Below are positions 16,925-26,864 of a stretch of 64,000 bases of DNA, piece by piece. A model generated the notes under the pieces. That model did not search any database. It was not told the origin of the DNA and saw only the letters and a list, made by a program, of their open reading frames with translations. The position numbers were made by a program, and so were the translations under genes. The stretch's first letter is position 1. Each line of letters begins with the position of its first letter. The DNA is from MFD04716-140 sp963703125 (GTDB lineage: Bacteria; Bacteroidota; Bacteroidia; Flavobacteriales; Flavobacteriaceae), in contig OY969790.1 in NCBI GenBank assembly GCA_963703125.1, positions 744,001 through 808,000 of the forward strand, given 5' to 3'.

Positions 16925-16949
16925 ACCGCCCAAATTGGGCGGTTTTTTT
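16925..16949 (+). terminator. Intrinsic terminator after DUF4136 gene
   Basis: ACCGCCCAA and TTGGGCGGT form a perfect inverted repeat separated by one base, followed by a run of T. It lies 28 bases after the stop at 16897. Confidence 0.85.
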
Positions 16950-16994
16950 ATCCCTATTCTTTTGTGTCCAAAAATGGACTCCTTCAATATTGGT

Positions 16995-17030
16995 TTTGAA
17001 TTCGGGAGTCCGTCCCTTTTTGTAACTTTA
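16995..17030 (+). promoter_or_regulatory. Possible Bacteroidota promoter of the hydroxylase gene
   Basis: TAACTTTA at 17023-17030 resembles the -7 box TAnnTTTG. TTTG at 16995-16998 could be the -33 box, though the spacing is a little long. The GTG start is 21 bases downstream. Confidence 0.35.
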
Positions 17031-17050
17031 CTGTACTTAAAAAGCGCATT

Positions 17051-18802
17051 GTGTCCTACGAAAGTAATTCCATCCTTGAAAAGCTGCCCAAGCACTTAAA
17101 GCAGTATATAAAACCCCAGAATTACGAGGACTATTCGGCCATTGACCAAGCTGTTTGGCGCTATGTAATGCGTAAAAATGTGGATTACCTAAGTAAAGTA
17201 GCCCACAAATCCTATTTGGATGGACTCGATAAAACAGGGATTTCAATCGATCATATTCCCAATATGTACGGTATGAACCGCATATTGAAGGAAATTGGTT
17301 GGGCTGCGGTGGCGGTTGATGGATTCATTCCTCCTTCGGCCTTCATGGAATTTCAAGCATACAACGTACTAGTAATAGCTTCGGATATTCGCCAAATAGA
17401 TCATATTGAATATACCCCGGCCCCAGATATAATACATGAAGGTGCAGGACACGCCCCAATAATTGCAAACCCGGAATATGCCGAATATCTTAGGCGTTTT
17501 GGGGAAATTGGCTGCAAGGCAATTTCGAATGCAAAGGATTTTGAATTGTATGAGGCCGTACGCCATTTATCAATAATAAAGGAAGCCCAGGGAACACCAA
17601 AAAAAGAAATTGAGGATGCCGAGAAGCTGATTGATGAATTGCAAAAAAATATGGGTGAACCTAGTGAAATAGCCCTGATTCGAAATTTACATTGGTGGAC
17701 TGTGGAATATGGATTGATCGGTACTATTAAAAACCCGAAAATATATGGTGCAGGCCTATTATCCTCTATTGGGGAAAGTGCATGGTGCATGACGGACAAG
17801 GTTAAAAAAATACCTTATTCCATTGAGGCTGCCCACATTTCATTCGATATTACTAAACCACAGCCTCAACTTTTCGTCACCCGTGATTTTGCATTTCTCA
17901 GTCAGGTCCTGGAAGAATTTGCAAATACGATGGCACTGCGCAAAGGGGGATTGGAGGGCATCAAAAAACTGATTGCATCAAAAGAATTGGGTACCATTGA
18001 GCTTAGTACAGGTTTGCAGGTATCTGGAAATTTTGAGAATGTAATTGAGTTTGGAGGCAAACCGGTCTATTTCCAGACCACGGGGAAAACCGCCTTATCC
18101 TATCGTGAGAAAGAGCTTGTGGGCCATAGCGCCAAACACCATAAAGAAGGATTTGGCTCCCCTATTGGCAAGCTGAAGGGAATTAACCTCGCTATCGAAG
18201 ATATGAGTCCTAGGGACTTAAAAGCCTATAACATCTATGAAAGCGAAAAGGTATCCTTGGAATTTGAGGGGGGGATTACCGTAATTGGTGAAATAATTAC
18301 CGGAACCCGAAACCTACAGGGAGAAATAATCTTAATAACCCTTAAGAATTGCACGGTAAGTCATGAGGGTAAAAAATTATTCAATCCCAATGAAGGGGTT
18401 TACCATATGGCCGTTGGTGAAAAGATAGTTTCTGCATTCAATGGCCCGGCGGATTTGGATAGTTTCAATCTCGTGAACCACAAAATAACCAGTTCTACGG
18501 TAAAACCCCAAAAGAACATCCAAAAAATGCAGCTTGAGAAATACTACCGGCAAATTCGTGATTTTCGTGAAGGCACAAATACCACTATTTCCCGAAATAA
18601 GGTATTTAAGGAAATCAAAGAGAAATTTCCATCCGACTGGCTGTTATCATTGGAACTTTATGAATTAGCGAAATTAAATGGTGACCTCATTTTTGCAAAG
18701 AAAATTTTGGAACACTTGGATACCCTAAAGCTCGATAATCCGAAAATTGGCAAATTGATCGATGACGGACTTAGCCTTGTGGACAAAATTCCAGTAGCTT
18801 AG
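17051..18802 (+). CDS. Aromatic amino acid hydroxylase (phenylalanine 4-monooxygenase-like) with C-terminal extension
   Basis: The protein is 583 aa from a GTG start. The N-terminal part (about 40-310) is a pterin-dependent hydroxylase: GFIPPSAFMEFQA, then the iron-binding HEGAGHAP near residue 130 and ESAWCMTD. Such enzymes convert Phe to Tyr with tetrahydropterin and O2. The remaining 270 residues go beyond a minimal bacterial PhhA (about 260-300 aa); such longer forms occur in Bacteroidota and the role of the extension is unknown to me. It is monocistronic between a terminator and the esterase gene. Substrate (Phe, Tyr or Trp) is not decided by sequence. Confidence 0.88.
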   Translation: MSYESNSILEKLPKHLKQYIKPQNYEDYSAIDQAVWRYVMRKNVDYLSKVAHKSYLDGLDKTGISIDHIPNMYGMNRILKEIGWAAVAVDGFIPPSAFMEFQAYNVLVIASDIRQIDHIEYTPAPDIIHEGAGHAPIIANPEYAEYLRRFGEIGCKAISNAKDFELYEAVRHLSIIKEAQGTPKKEIEDAEKLIDELQKNMGEPSEIALIRNLHWWTVEYGLIGTIKNPKIYGAGLLSSIGESAWCMTDKVKKIPYSIEAAHISFDITKPQPQLFVTRDFAFLSQVLEEFANTMALRKGGLEGIKKLIASKELGTIELSTGLQVSGNFENVIEFGGKPVYFQTTGKTALSYREKELVGHSAKHHKEGFGSPIGKLKGINLAIEDMSPRDLKAYNIYESEKVSLEFEGGITVIGEIITGTRNLQGEIILITLKNCTVSHEGKKLFNPNEGVYHMAVGEKIVSAFNGPADLDSFNLVNHKITSSTVKPQKNIQKMQLEKYYRQIRDFREGTNTTISRNKVFKEIKEKFPSDWLLSLELYELAKLNGDLIFAKKILEHLDTLKLDNPKIGKLIDDGLSLVDKIPVA

Positions 18803-18851
18803 CTGGGCAATCAAAATTGTACCTTCAACTAACTTTTAAAACCAGTCCCGC

Positions 18852-20111
18852 ATGAAAAGATTGATTTGCACAGCGGTTTTTCTCCTATCTTTAGGTATGG
18901 CGAATGCGCAATCCCAACCAAACTATGATGAAAATAAAGTACCTGAATTTCAGGTGCCCGACCCTTTACTAACATTTAATGGCGAAAAGATAAAAACTTC
19001 CACAGCGTGGATTCAAAATCGAAGACCAGAACTTCTCACTTTCTTTGAAACCGAAGTTTACGGTAAGGTTCCGGATAGGCTTGATTCGGTTGACTTTAAA
19101 ATTTTAGATCGGAATAACAATGCCCTTGGTGGAAAAGCAATTCGGAAACAGATAGCAATTACACTTACCAAAAATAACAAATCACTCAACTATAATCTCC
19201 TCATTTACCTTCCTGTAAAACAAGGCAAGGCACCTATCTTTTTAGGCTATAATTTTCATGGGAACCATACCATCAATACTGACCCGGCCATAATTATACC
19301 TACTGCCTGGAACATGAACAGTGCTGATCTAAAGATTGAAAACCATGTGGCAACAGAAGAATCGAGAGGCCTGAGGGCCAACCGTTGGGCCCTTGACAAG
19401 ATTATTGATTCGGGCTTCGGTCTGGCCACCATTTACTATGGCGAAATTGACCCCGATAAAAATGATTTTAGTGATGGTCTCCATACCTTATTCTACAAAG
19501 AAGGACAGACGCATCCAGCAACCGAAGAATGGGGAAGTATTTCAGCTTGGGCCTTTGGACTAAGTAAAGCCATGGATTATCTTGTTCAGGATGACCAAGT
19601 TGATCAGGTCATTGTATTTGGACATTCCCGTTTGGGCAAAGCTTCACTATGGGCTGGTGCCACCGATGAACGTTTTTCAGGAGTAATAAGTAATGATTCC
19701 GGTTGTGGAGGGGCCGCACTGTCCAAAAGAAAATTTGGTGAGACAGTGGGACGGATCAATACGGCTTTTCCGCATTGGTTTTCCGATTCTTTTAAGAAAT
19801 ATAATGAAAATGAAGAATTGCTTCCCGTTGATCAACACGAATTATTGTCGCTTATCGCCCCGAGACCGCTTTATGTGGCAAGTGCCGAGGACGATCAGTG
19901 GGCCGATCCAAGGGGAGAGTTCTTATCTGCCTACTATGCAACCCCCGTATACAACCTGTTTGGCAAAGAAGGGATTAAGAATATAAAAATGCCGGCCACA
20001 AATCAACCCATACAAAATACACTGGCCTTTCATATTCGTACTGGCAAGCATGATGTTATAGATTATGATTGGGAGCAGTATATTGCCTGGGCAAAAACTT
20101 TCACCAAATAA
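18852..20111 (+). CDS. CE15-type glucuronoyl esterase-like alpha/beta hydrolase
   Basis: The protein is 419 aa with signal peptide ending ANAQ. It fits carbohydrate esterase family 15: the nucleophile motif GHSRLGK near residue 257 (GCSRxGK in fungal members), SNDSGCGG, an acid region APRPLYVASAEDDQWADP and a C-terminal His in RTGKHDV near 400. CE15 enzymes cleave esters between 4-O-methylglucuronic acid and lignin or similar uronates. It is probably periplasmic and acts in plant or algal polysaccharide use, though no other CAZyme lies beside it. Confidence 0.83.
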   Translation: MKRLICTAVFLLSLGMANAQSQPNYDENKVPEFQVPDPLLTFNGEKIKTSTAWIQNRRPELLTFFETEVYGKVPDRLDSVDFKILDRNNNALGGKAIRKQIAITLTKNNKSLNYNLLIYLPVKQGKAPIFLGYNFHGNHTINTDPAIIIPTAWNMNSADLKIENHVATEESRGLRANRWALDKIIDSGFGLATIYYGEIDPDKNDFSDGLHTLFYKEGQTHPATEEWGSISAWAFGLSKAMDYLVQDDQVDQVIVFGHSRLGKASLWAGATDERFSGVISNDSGCGGAALSKRKFGETVGRINTAFPHWFSDSFKKYNENEELLPVDQHELLSLIAPRPLYVASAEDDQWADPRGEFLSAYYATPVYNLFGKEGIKNIKMPATNQPIQNTLAFHIRTGKHDVIDYDWEQYIAWAKTFTK

Positions 20112-20127
20112 GTAAAGCAAAAAGCAC

Positions 20128-20742
20128 CTAATCTTTGGGCAACAATTCAGGTAGGTTTTGGTTCACGGGTTGATCATTATATACCAAGGTCCATCCCATG
20201 GAATTTGTCAAGATGTAAAATTTTGACAACTCGCTGAGCAATCTATTTCTGGCATTGCTTTTTAAAGTATAAGCTTCCACCTTTTTCATTAAGGAAACAT
20301 TTATATTTCTTTTGATCTTATTGTAATCCGTTGCGTCGAATTGATTTAGATAATCGGCCGTTACATCATAATACTCGAAATCAGGATTTATTTTTATCTC
20401 TGGCTCAGGAATATATTCAATACGGAGTGTTTTGGTATCAGGATCAACCTCAAAATCAATTTTGCTCAAATCATAGGCAATTGTAACCTCGGCGTTAACC
20501 ACGACCAACGCTTTTTTGTCAGCAGTAATCAATGGTCCGAATAATTGCTGCGAATCCCTATAATTGTAAACTTCGGCAAAATGGCCTTCAGTTACTATCA
20601 GCTTGGAAACATTTTTAATTTGCTGCTGGATTAGCATTGAGTTCTCTTCCAGAATAGATTTATCTTCTTTATTATCCCAACAAGCTCTGAAAATCCACAT
20701 CGCTAGAAATGCGATAATTATACCTACTAATATTCGTTTCAT
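20128..20742 (-). CDS. DUF4230 domain protein
   Basis: The protein is 204 aa with one N-terminal membrane anchor (about residues 4-20). Family features include KLIVTEGHFAEVYNY and KKALVVVNAEVTIAYDLSKI. Function is unknown. It probably faces the periplasm. It is convergent with the CE15 gene, with 16 bases between the stops. Confidence 0.8.
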   Translation of the reverse strand: MKRILVGIIIAFLAMWIFRACWDNKEDKSILEENSMLIQQQIKNVSKLIVTEGHFAEVYNYRDSQQLFGPLITADKKALVVVNAEVTIAYDLSKIDFEVDPDTKTLRIEYIPEPEIKINPDFEYYDVTADYLNQFDATDYNKIKRNINVSLMKKVEAYTLKSNARNRLLSELSKFYILTNSMGWTLVYNDQPVNQNLPELLPKD

Positions 20743-20809
20743 TTTAAGTAATAGAACTTTGATGTAATTGACAGAATGAAAAAATCCTTTGGTAAAGGAA
20801 TTTAAAAAA

Positions 20810-21760
20810 TTAATTGTCGAAACCCATAAAAGGGTGTCCCTTCTTAAGGTACGTAATTTTATCGGCCAAAGATTTTAAGAATACCCGATGTTCTTCTGAA
20901 TCGGGGTTAAAAGGACGATGTGCAAGCGCTTTTTGCACCGCATTTACTTCTTCCATTATTGGCAAGGCTTTAGGGGAAATCCAAACCAATTTAAATTTCT
21001 CCCAGATATAGTCTATGCCCAATTGATTTGGATGTACCATATCCCTTTCATAAAAACGATAGTCCCTTAATTCATCCATCATTAGTTCATAGGATGGAAA
21101 ATAACTGATATTCCCGCCTTCTATAATTTCATGAAGTGCTGAGATCAAATGTGCTTTGGATCTTTGATTTTCAATAAAGCCGTCCTTAAGATGGCGAACG
21201 GGTGACACGGTTAAAATCAACTGTGCATCTTTATTTATCGAACGAACCAAACTGACGATATTCCTTATAGATATGGCTATCTCAGCTATGGATAATAATT
21301 TTTTGGCAAATTCCTTCTGCGGTACTTTGTGGCAAGTGGCAACGACGTTTTTGTCAATAATTTTTTGATATACCCAAGCCGTTCCCAGTGTCATTATGAT
21401 ATGTGTGGATTTGGTGATTTGTTGACGTGTTTTTTGCAAGCCTTCGTTCAGTTTTTGAAGTAGGGCTTTATTTGAAACGTCACTTAAATCGGAATGCACA
21501 TCAAAACAATGCCACCTTTCGTACAGAAAAAAGATATCATCCTCAGTATATTTTTCTTTATTAACAGATTTTGAAATTATTTTCTCTATGGCCAATGGAT
21601 GAAACAAAATGCCGAATGGGTTTTGTTGCATTTGGAATTTGAAATATTCCAATTTCTCCCCAATGTTCTCGACAAAGCAGGAACCTAAAAGCAGTAATTG
21701 ACTTTGATAGTCAATTTGGTTTTCGCCCGTTTTTAATGGAATTTTGGTCTGAAGTTCCAT
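20810..21760 (-). CDS. GSCFA family protein
   Basis: The protein is 316 aa. The name-giving motif GSCFVENIGEKL is near residue 27, followed by NPFGILFHP, LGTAWVY and a late DMVHPNQLGIDYIW. This resembles the SGNH/GDSL-hydrolase layout with Ser in the first block and Asp-x-x-His in the last. Substrate unknown. It lies three bases downstream of alaS on the same strand, so probably cotranscribed. Confidence 0.88.
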   Translation of the reverse strand: MELQTKIPLKTGENQIDYQSQLLLLGSCFVENIGEKLEYFKFQMQQNPFGILFHPLAIEKIISKSVNKEKYTEDDIFFLYERWHCFDVHSDLSDVSNKALLQKLNEGLQKTRQQITKSTHIIMTLGTAWVYQKIIDKNVVATCHKVPQKEFAKKLLSIAEIAISIRNIVSLVRSINKDAQLILTVSPVRHLKDGFIENQRSKAHLISALHEIIEGGNISYFPSYELMMDELRDYRFYERDMVHPNQLGIDYIWEKFKLVWISPKALPIMEEVNAVQKALAHRPFNPDSEEHRVFLKSLADKITYLKKGHPFMGFDN

Positions 21761-21763
21761 GTA

Positions 21764-24376
21764 TCAAAGATACGCCCTTACTTTTTCTAAGGCTTCCGCA
21801 ATACCTGCTGGATTTTTACCCCCCGCTGTTGCGAAAAATGGCTGTCCACCACCTCCGCCTTGTATATATTTTCCGAGTTCACGAACGATGGTCCCTGCAT
21901 TCAAATTCTTGGATGCAACCAATTCCTTTGAAATATAACATGAAAGCAACGCTTTCCCGTCCTGTTCGGTCGCAAAGAAAAGAAACAGATTCTTTTGGTC
22001 ATTTCCCAAATCAAAAGAAAGGTCCTTGATGCCAGCGGCGTCCAAATCTATCTTTTTTGCCAAAAACTGAACTCCGTTTACCTCTTGTAGTTCCTTCAGC
22101 AAGTCGCCTTTTAGACCTTTGGCCTTATCCTTCAACAAATTTTCAACCTCTTTCTTCAACCTACTATTTTCTTCTTGTAGTGATTCTAAGGCCTTTACGG
22201 GATCCTGGGCATTATTCAAAACCTGTTTGATTTCAAGAAGGGTTCTATCATTTTCAAGGTAGAAATCTTTAACCGCATCGGATGTGATGGCCTCAATACG
22301 ACGAATTCCTGCTGCAACTGCCCCTTCGGACTTGATCTTAAATTGCCAAATATCTCCGGTATTTTTAACATGGGTACCTCCACATAATTCAATGGATTGG
22401 CCAAAACGAACTGTTCTAACACTGTCACCATACTTCTCACCAAAAAGTGCCATGGCCCCTTCTTTCAATGCCTCTTTTACAGGAACATTCCTGTTTTCCT
22501 GCAAAGGAAGTTGTCCATCAATCCGTGCGTTTACAAAATTTTCTACATCCCTAAGTTCATCAGCGGTCAGTTTGGAAAAATGGGAGAAATCAAATCGCAA
22601 ATATTTTGAATGCACGGCCGAACCCTTTTGCTCAACATGCACACCCAAAACTTCACGTAATGCCTGATGCAACAAATGGGTCGCTGTATGATTGGCTTCT
22701 GTTCGCTGTCGCTGCTTTTTATCTACAACCCCTTTAAAAATACCAGCGGTATGCTGGGGTATATTTTTTGTAAAGTGAAGAATTTCATTGTTCTCTTTTT
22801 TAGTATCCAGAATGTAGATCACATCCCCATTGGGAGCTTCCAAATAACCCTTATCGCCCACCTGGCCACCCCCTTCAGGATAAAATGGTGTATTGCTTAG
22901 AACCAATTGATATTGCTCGCCTTCTTTTTTGGAATTTATTTTTCGATATTTCACAATATCCGTGGCTGTTTCCAACTCATCATATCCAACGAACATTGAA
23001 CTGCCGGTATCACGAAGTAGTATCCAATCTCCTTTTGAAGTCTCTGAAGCGGAACGTGAACGATTTTTCTGTTCCTGCATCGCCTCCTCAAATCCCTTTT
23101 CATCAAGCGAATATCCTTTTTCCTCTAAAATAAGGGCCGTTAGGTCAATGGGAAAACCATAGGTATCGTATAGTTCAAAGGCCTTTCTACCATTGATCTC
23201 TTTACTTTTTGATTTCTTGATGACGTTGTCCAAAAGCACCAAACCTTGTTCCAAGGTATTCAGAAAGGAATGTTCTTCCTCTTTGATGACATTCTCAATG
23301 AGTTGATGTTGGTCCTTTAATTCGGGAAAAGCTCCACCCATGGTATCAGCAAGCACTTTTGTCAATCGATACATGAAAGGCTCTTTAGTTTCCAAAAAAG
23401 TAAAGCCATACCGAATGGCACGCCTTAAAATACGGCGGATCACATAACCCGCACCTGTGTTGCTGGGTAACTGACCATCCGCAATTGAAAAGGCCACTGC
23501 ACGTATATGATCCGCAATAACACGAATCGCAATATTGGTCTCTTCCTTTTTGCCGTATTTGGAATTGGTGATAGTTTCTATCTCTCGGATAATCGGAGTG
23601 AAAATATCTGTATCGTAATTGGATTTTACGCCCTGCAATACCATACACAAACGCTCAAACCCCATTCCAGTATCAACATGCTTTGCTGGCAGGGATTCCA
23701 ATTGTCCATTTGCTTTTCTATTGTACTGCATGAAAACCAGGTTCCATATTTCAACTACCAATGGATGGTCCTTATTAACCAAGCTTGCACCTGGAATTTT
23801 GGTCTTTTCCTCAGCGGAACGTATGTCTACATGAATCTCGGAACACGGACCACATGGGCCTTGGTCTCCCATTTCCCAAAAATTATCTTTCTTATTACCA
23901 AGTATGATACGGTCTTCAGGTACAATTCCTTTCCAAAGCTCAAAGGCTTCCTTATCCAACTCAAGATTATCAGAATCCTTACTTCCCTCAAAAACAGAAA
24001 CATAGAGTATATCTTTATCTATTTTTAATACATCGGTGAGTAATTCCCAAGCCCATTCAATTGCTTCCTTTTTGAAATAATCGCCAAAACTCCAATTTCC
24101 CAACATCTCGAACATGGTATGGTGGTATGTATCTTTACCAACTTCCTCCAAATCATTGTGTTTTCCACTTACCCGAAGACACTTTTGGGTGTCCACGACA
24201 CGGTTGTTTTTAGAGACTGTATTACCCAAGAAAAACTCCTTGAATTGGTTCATACCGGCGTTGGTGAACATGAGTGTTGGATCATCTTTGATGACCATGG
24301 GTGCAGAAGGCACAATCTTATGCTTTTTTCCTTCAAAAAAATTTAAAAATTGGGTTCTGGTTTCCTTGGAATTCAT
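21764..24376 (-). CDS. alaS: Alanyl-tRNA synthetase
   Basis: The protein is 870 aa from the ATG at 24376; a longer frame exists, but the conserved N-terminus MNSKETRTQFLNFFEGKKH fixes this start. It has the class II catalytic core (FTNAGMNQFKEFFLG, HHTMFEMLGNWSFGDYF), an editing domain with HTATHLLHQALREVLG and CGGTHVKNTGDI, and a C-Ala domain ending YIQGGGGGQPFFATAGGKN. It charges tRNA-Ala and clears Ser/Gly mischarging. It is divergent from the M23 peptidase gene. Confidence 0.97.
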   Translation of the reverse strand: MNSKETRTQFLNFFEGKKHKIVPSAPMVIKDDPTLMFTNAGMNQFKEFFLGNTVSKNNRVVDTQKCLRVSGKHNDLEEVGKDTYHHTMFEMLGNWSFGDYFKKEAIEWAWELLTDVLKIDKDILYVSVFEGSKDSDNLELDKEAFELWKGIVPEDRIILGNKKDNFWEMGDQGPCGPCSEIHVDIRSAEEKTKIPGASLVNKDHPLVVEIWNLVFMQYNRKANGQLESLPAKHVDTGMGFERLCMVLQGVKSNYDTDIFTPIIREIETITNSKYGKKEETNIAIRVIADHIRAVAFSIADGQLPSNTGAGYVIRRILRRAIRYGFTFLETKEPFMYRLTKVLADTMGGAFPELKDQHQLIENVIKEEEHSFLNTLEQGLVLLDNVIKKSKSKEINGRKAFELYDTYGFPIDLTALILEEKGYSLDEKGFEEAMQEQKNRSRSASETSKGDWILLRDTGSSMFVGYDELETATDIVKYRKINSKKEGEQYQLVLSNTPFYPEGGGQVGDKGYLEAPNGDVIYILDTKKENNEILHFTKNIPQHTAGIFKGVVDKKQRQRTEANHTATHLLHQALREVLGVHVEQKGSAVHSKYLRFDFSHFSKLTADELRDVENFVNARIDGQLPLQENRNVPVKEALKEGAMALFGEKYGDSVRTVRFGQSIELCGGTHVKNTGDIWQFKIKSEGAVAAGIRRIEAITSDAVKDFYLENDRTLLEIKQVLNNAQDPVKALESLQEENSRLKKEVENLLKDKAKGLKGDLLKELQEVNGVQFLAKKIDLDAAGIKDLSFDLGNDQKNLFLFFATEQDGKALLSCYISKELVASKNLNAGTIVRELGKYIQGGGGGQPFFATAGGKNPAGIAEALEKVRAYL

Positions 24377-24408
24377 AGAAAATGGTAAGCTTTTTATAAT
24401 TTTAACGG

Positions 24409-24434
24409 TTTGTACAAAACAATTTTTATATTTG
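24409..24434 (+). promoter_or_regulatory. Possible promoter of the M23 peptidase gene
   Basis: TATATTTG at 24427-24434 is an exact TAnnTTTG -7 box, with TTTG at 24409-24412 upstream; the spacing is shorter than usual. It lies in the divergent region between alaS and the gene at 24481. Confidence 0.4.
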
Positions 24435-24480
24435 TTTGTTCTGTTAAAACGAATGCACAAAAATAGGATAAAATCCATTC

Positions 24481-25458
24481 ATGTCTAAAGTAAAATATTA
24501 CTACGATCCGGACACCCTCTCGTACCGCAAGATAGAACCTAAGAAATCGTTGCGATATCGAAATATTGCTCTGTTCTTTTTGGGATCTATCCTTTTTGGA
24601 CTTTTGTGCCTTGTTTTTTTATTGAATACCAACCTCATAAATACCCCAAGAGAGCTTTCTTTGCAGAGAGAGGTTAAAAACTATGAATTGCAGTTTGAAC
24701 TTCTTAATAAGAAAATGGACCAAATAGATGATGTCCTTGGCAATATAGCGGAAAGGGACAACAATATTTATCGATTGTATTTCGAAGCAAATCCTATTCC
24801 TGATGAACAACGAAGGGCGGGTTTTGGCGGCGTAAACCGCTATAAAGACCTTGAAGGTTTCAACAATTCGGAAATGATAATTGCCACTACGAAGCGTTTG
24901 GACATCATTAAGAAGGAAATGGCCATACAATCAAAATCTTTGGATGAGATCACTGTCCTAGCTGCAGAAAAGGAAAAACTTCTGGCGGCCATACCTGCCA
25001 TTCAGCCTATAAACAATGAAGATTTGACAAGAATGGCCTCTGGTTATGGCTGGCGTTCCGATCCCTTTACCAAAGCTAGAAAAATGCATTGGGGAATGGA
25101 TTTCACGGCTCCAAAAGGTACCGCTATTTATGCATCGGGTGATGGTAAGGTGACACGAGCCGATAATAATTCCTCTGGGTATGGCAAACACATACGTATT
25201 GAACATGGTTATGGCTATGTGAGTCTTTATGGTCATTTGAGTCAATACAATGTCACAGTAGGACAAAAAGTTAAAAGAGGGGATTTAATTGGGTTTGTGG
25301 GTAGTACTGGAAGGTCTGAAGCACCTCATTTACATTACGAAGTCTGGAAGGACGAAGATCGAATAAACCCGATCAATTTCTATTACGGAAGTTTGACTCC
25401 CGAAGAATTTGAGAATATGCTGAAATATGCGAATCAGGAAAACCAATCGCTGGATTAA
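24481..25458 (+). CDS. M23 family metallopeptidase, membrane-anchored
   Basis: The protein is 325 aa. One membrane segment lies at about 27-50, then a coiled-coil stretch (about 58-90 and 135-165), then the LytM/M23 domain: HWGMDF near 204 and HLHYEVW near 283 supply the zinc ligands. M23 enzymes cut peptidoglycan cross-links. Those with an N-terminal coiled coil often work in growth or division. Its stop overlaps the MerR gene by one base. Confidence 0.92.
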   Translation: MSKVKYYYDPDTLSYRKIEPKKSLRYRNIALFFLGSILFGLLCLVFLLNTNLINTPRELSLQREVKNYELQFELLNKKMDQIDDVLGNIAERDNNIYRLYFEANPIPDEQRRAGFGGVNRYKDLEGFNNSEMIIATTKRLDIIKKEMAIQSKSLDEITVLAAEKEKLLAAIPAIQPINNEDLTRMASGYGWRSDPFTKARKMHWGMDFTAPKGTAIYASGDGKVTRADNNSSGYGKHIRIEHGYGYVSLYGHLSQYNVTVGQKVKRGDLIGFVGSTGRSEAPHLHYEVWKDEDRINPINFYYGSLTPEEFENMLKYANQENQSLD

Positions 25459-25787
25459 TGCAAGTAGACTTACCTGAAAAGAGATATTATGGAATTGGGG
25501 AAGTAGCCAATGCCTTTGGCGTAAATACCTCTTTAGTCCGTTTTTGGGAAAAGGAGTTTGATGTTTTAAAACCCAAAAAGAACGCAAAAGGCAATCGTAA
25601 ATTTACTCCTGAGGACATCAAAAATCTCCAAATAATCTATCATTTGGTAAAAGAACGTGGTTTTACCCTTGAAGGTGCAAAGATTCACTTGAAGGAAGGA
25701 AAACAGAAAACCTTGTCCCGATTTGATATCATCCAAAAATTGGAAAAGGTTAAATCAGAGCTTCTGAAAATCAAAGATCAACTATAA
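25458..25787 (+). CDS. MerR family transcriptional regulator
   Basis: The protein is 109 aa. The N-terminal winged helix is YYGIGEVANAFGVNTSLVRFWEKEFDVLKP, with RKFTPEDIKNLQIIYHLVKERGFTLEGAK after it. There is no C-terminal effector domain or metal-binding cysteines, so it is a short MerR-type protein. It is translationally coupled to the M23 peptidase gene. Targets unknown. Confidence 0.9.
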   Translation: MQVDLPEKRYYGIGEVANAFGVNTSLVRFWEKEFDVLKPKKNAKGNRKFTPEDIKNLQIIYHLVKERGFTLEGAKIHLKEGKQKTLSRFDIIQKLEKVKSELLKIKDQL

Positions 25788-25822
25788 TCGAACACTAACT
25801 AATAATTATAATAAGCACTAAA

Positions 25823-26422
25823 ATGAAAAAAGGATTAATTGCATTGATTGTTCTAGTTGTTATCGCTTTTGGCCTCTATCAATGGGCTGTAGGTTTTAAC
25901 AATACTGCGGTTGAATATGAAGCGGCCGCAAAAACGGCTTGGTCAAACGTGGAAAGCTCATACCAGAGAAGAAATGACCTGATAGGAAATCTTGTAAAAA
26001 CTGTGCAAGGTGCGGCAGATTTTGAACGCGGCACATTGACCGATGTTATAGAGGCACGTGCAAAAGCCACCTCAACTACTATTGACGCCAACAATCTTAC
26101 GCCGGAAAAGATGGCGGCATTCCAAGAGGCCCAAACTGGACTTACCGGCGCATTGAGTAAGCTAATGGTTGTCGTGGAGAGGTACCCAGAATTAAAGGCC
26201 AATCAGAATTTCTTGGAACTTCAATCCCAATTGGAGGGAACAGAAAATCGAATCAATGTGGCAAGGGACCGCTACAATGAAACGGTCAACACCTATGACG
26301 TGCATACTACCAAATTTCCGGGTAAACTATTAGCTGGCCTTTTTGGGTTTAAGGAGATGGCGCGCTACAAGGCAAATCCAGGCTCTGAAAATGCACCAGA
26401 CGTGAACTTCGAATTTAAATAG
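25823..26422 (+). CDS. LemA family protein
   Basis: The protein is 199 aa. It has an N-terminal membrane helix, then helical LemA features (NNTAVEYEAAAKTAWSNVESSYQRR, RNDLIGNLVKTVQG, ERYPELKANQNFLELQSQLEGTENRI). It is the first gene of a LemA-TPM-TPM operon with spacing of 4 bases and a 20-base overlap. The molecular role of LemA is not settled; it is envelope-associated. Confidence 0.93.
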   Translation: MKKGLIALIVLVVIAFGLYQWAVGFNNTAVEYEAAAKTAWSNVESSYQRRNDLIGNLVKTVQGAADFERGTLTDVIEARAKATSTTIDANNLTPEKMAAFQEAQTGLTGALSKLMVVVERYPELKANQNFLELQSQLEGTENRINVARDRYNETVNTYDVHTTKFPGKLLAGLFGFKEMARYKANPGSENAPDVNFEFK

Positions 26423-26426
26423 CCCC

Positions 26427-26864
26427 ATGTCCAGAGTAGAGGATTTTTTAACAGCCGACGAAGAGCAGGAAATCGTTCGTGCCATTTTGGAAGCTGAAAA
26501 AAATACTTCGGGGGAAATACGGGTTCATATTGAGGGGCATACTCGCCTAGAACCTATGGATCGGGCGATTGAGCTATTTCAAATTCTCAAAATGAACAAT
26601 ACCAAACAGGAAAATGGCGTATTGATCTATGTGGCCGTTAATGATCGGAAGTTCGCAATTTATGGCGATCAGGGTATCAATAAAGTTGTACCGACCAATT
26701 TTTGGGATGCTACCAAAAACGAAATTCAAGAAGAATTTATAAAAGGAAAATTCAAAGAAGGTATTGTAAAAGGAATACTGAAGGCGGGTAAAGAGCTAAA
26801 AAGATTCTTTCCCTGGAATCAAAATGACACAAATGAATTAAGCAATGAAGTATCAAAAGGTTAG
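26427..26864 (+). CDS. TPM domain protein, soluble form
   Basis: The protein is 145 aa. The TPM (Psb32/YgcG) domain shows as SGEIRVHIEG, NGVLIYVAVNDRKFAIYGDQGINK and FKEGIVKGILKAGKELKRFF. There is no signal peptide or membrane segment. It is paired with a membrane-bound TPM protein whose start overlaps this gene by 20 bases. It probably acts in the same envelope process. Confidence 0.88.
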   Translation: MSRVEDFLTADEEQEIVRAILEAEKNTSGEIRVHIEGHTRLEPMDRAIELFQILKMNNTKQENGVLIYVAVNDRKFAIYGDQGINKVVPTNFWDATKNEIQEEFIKGKFKEGIVKGILKAGKELKRFFPWNQNDTNELSNEVSKG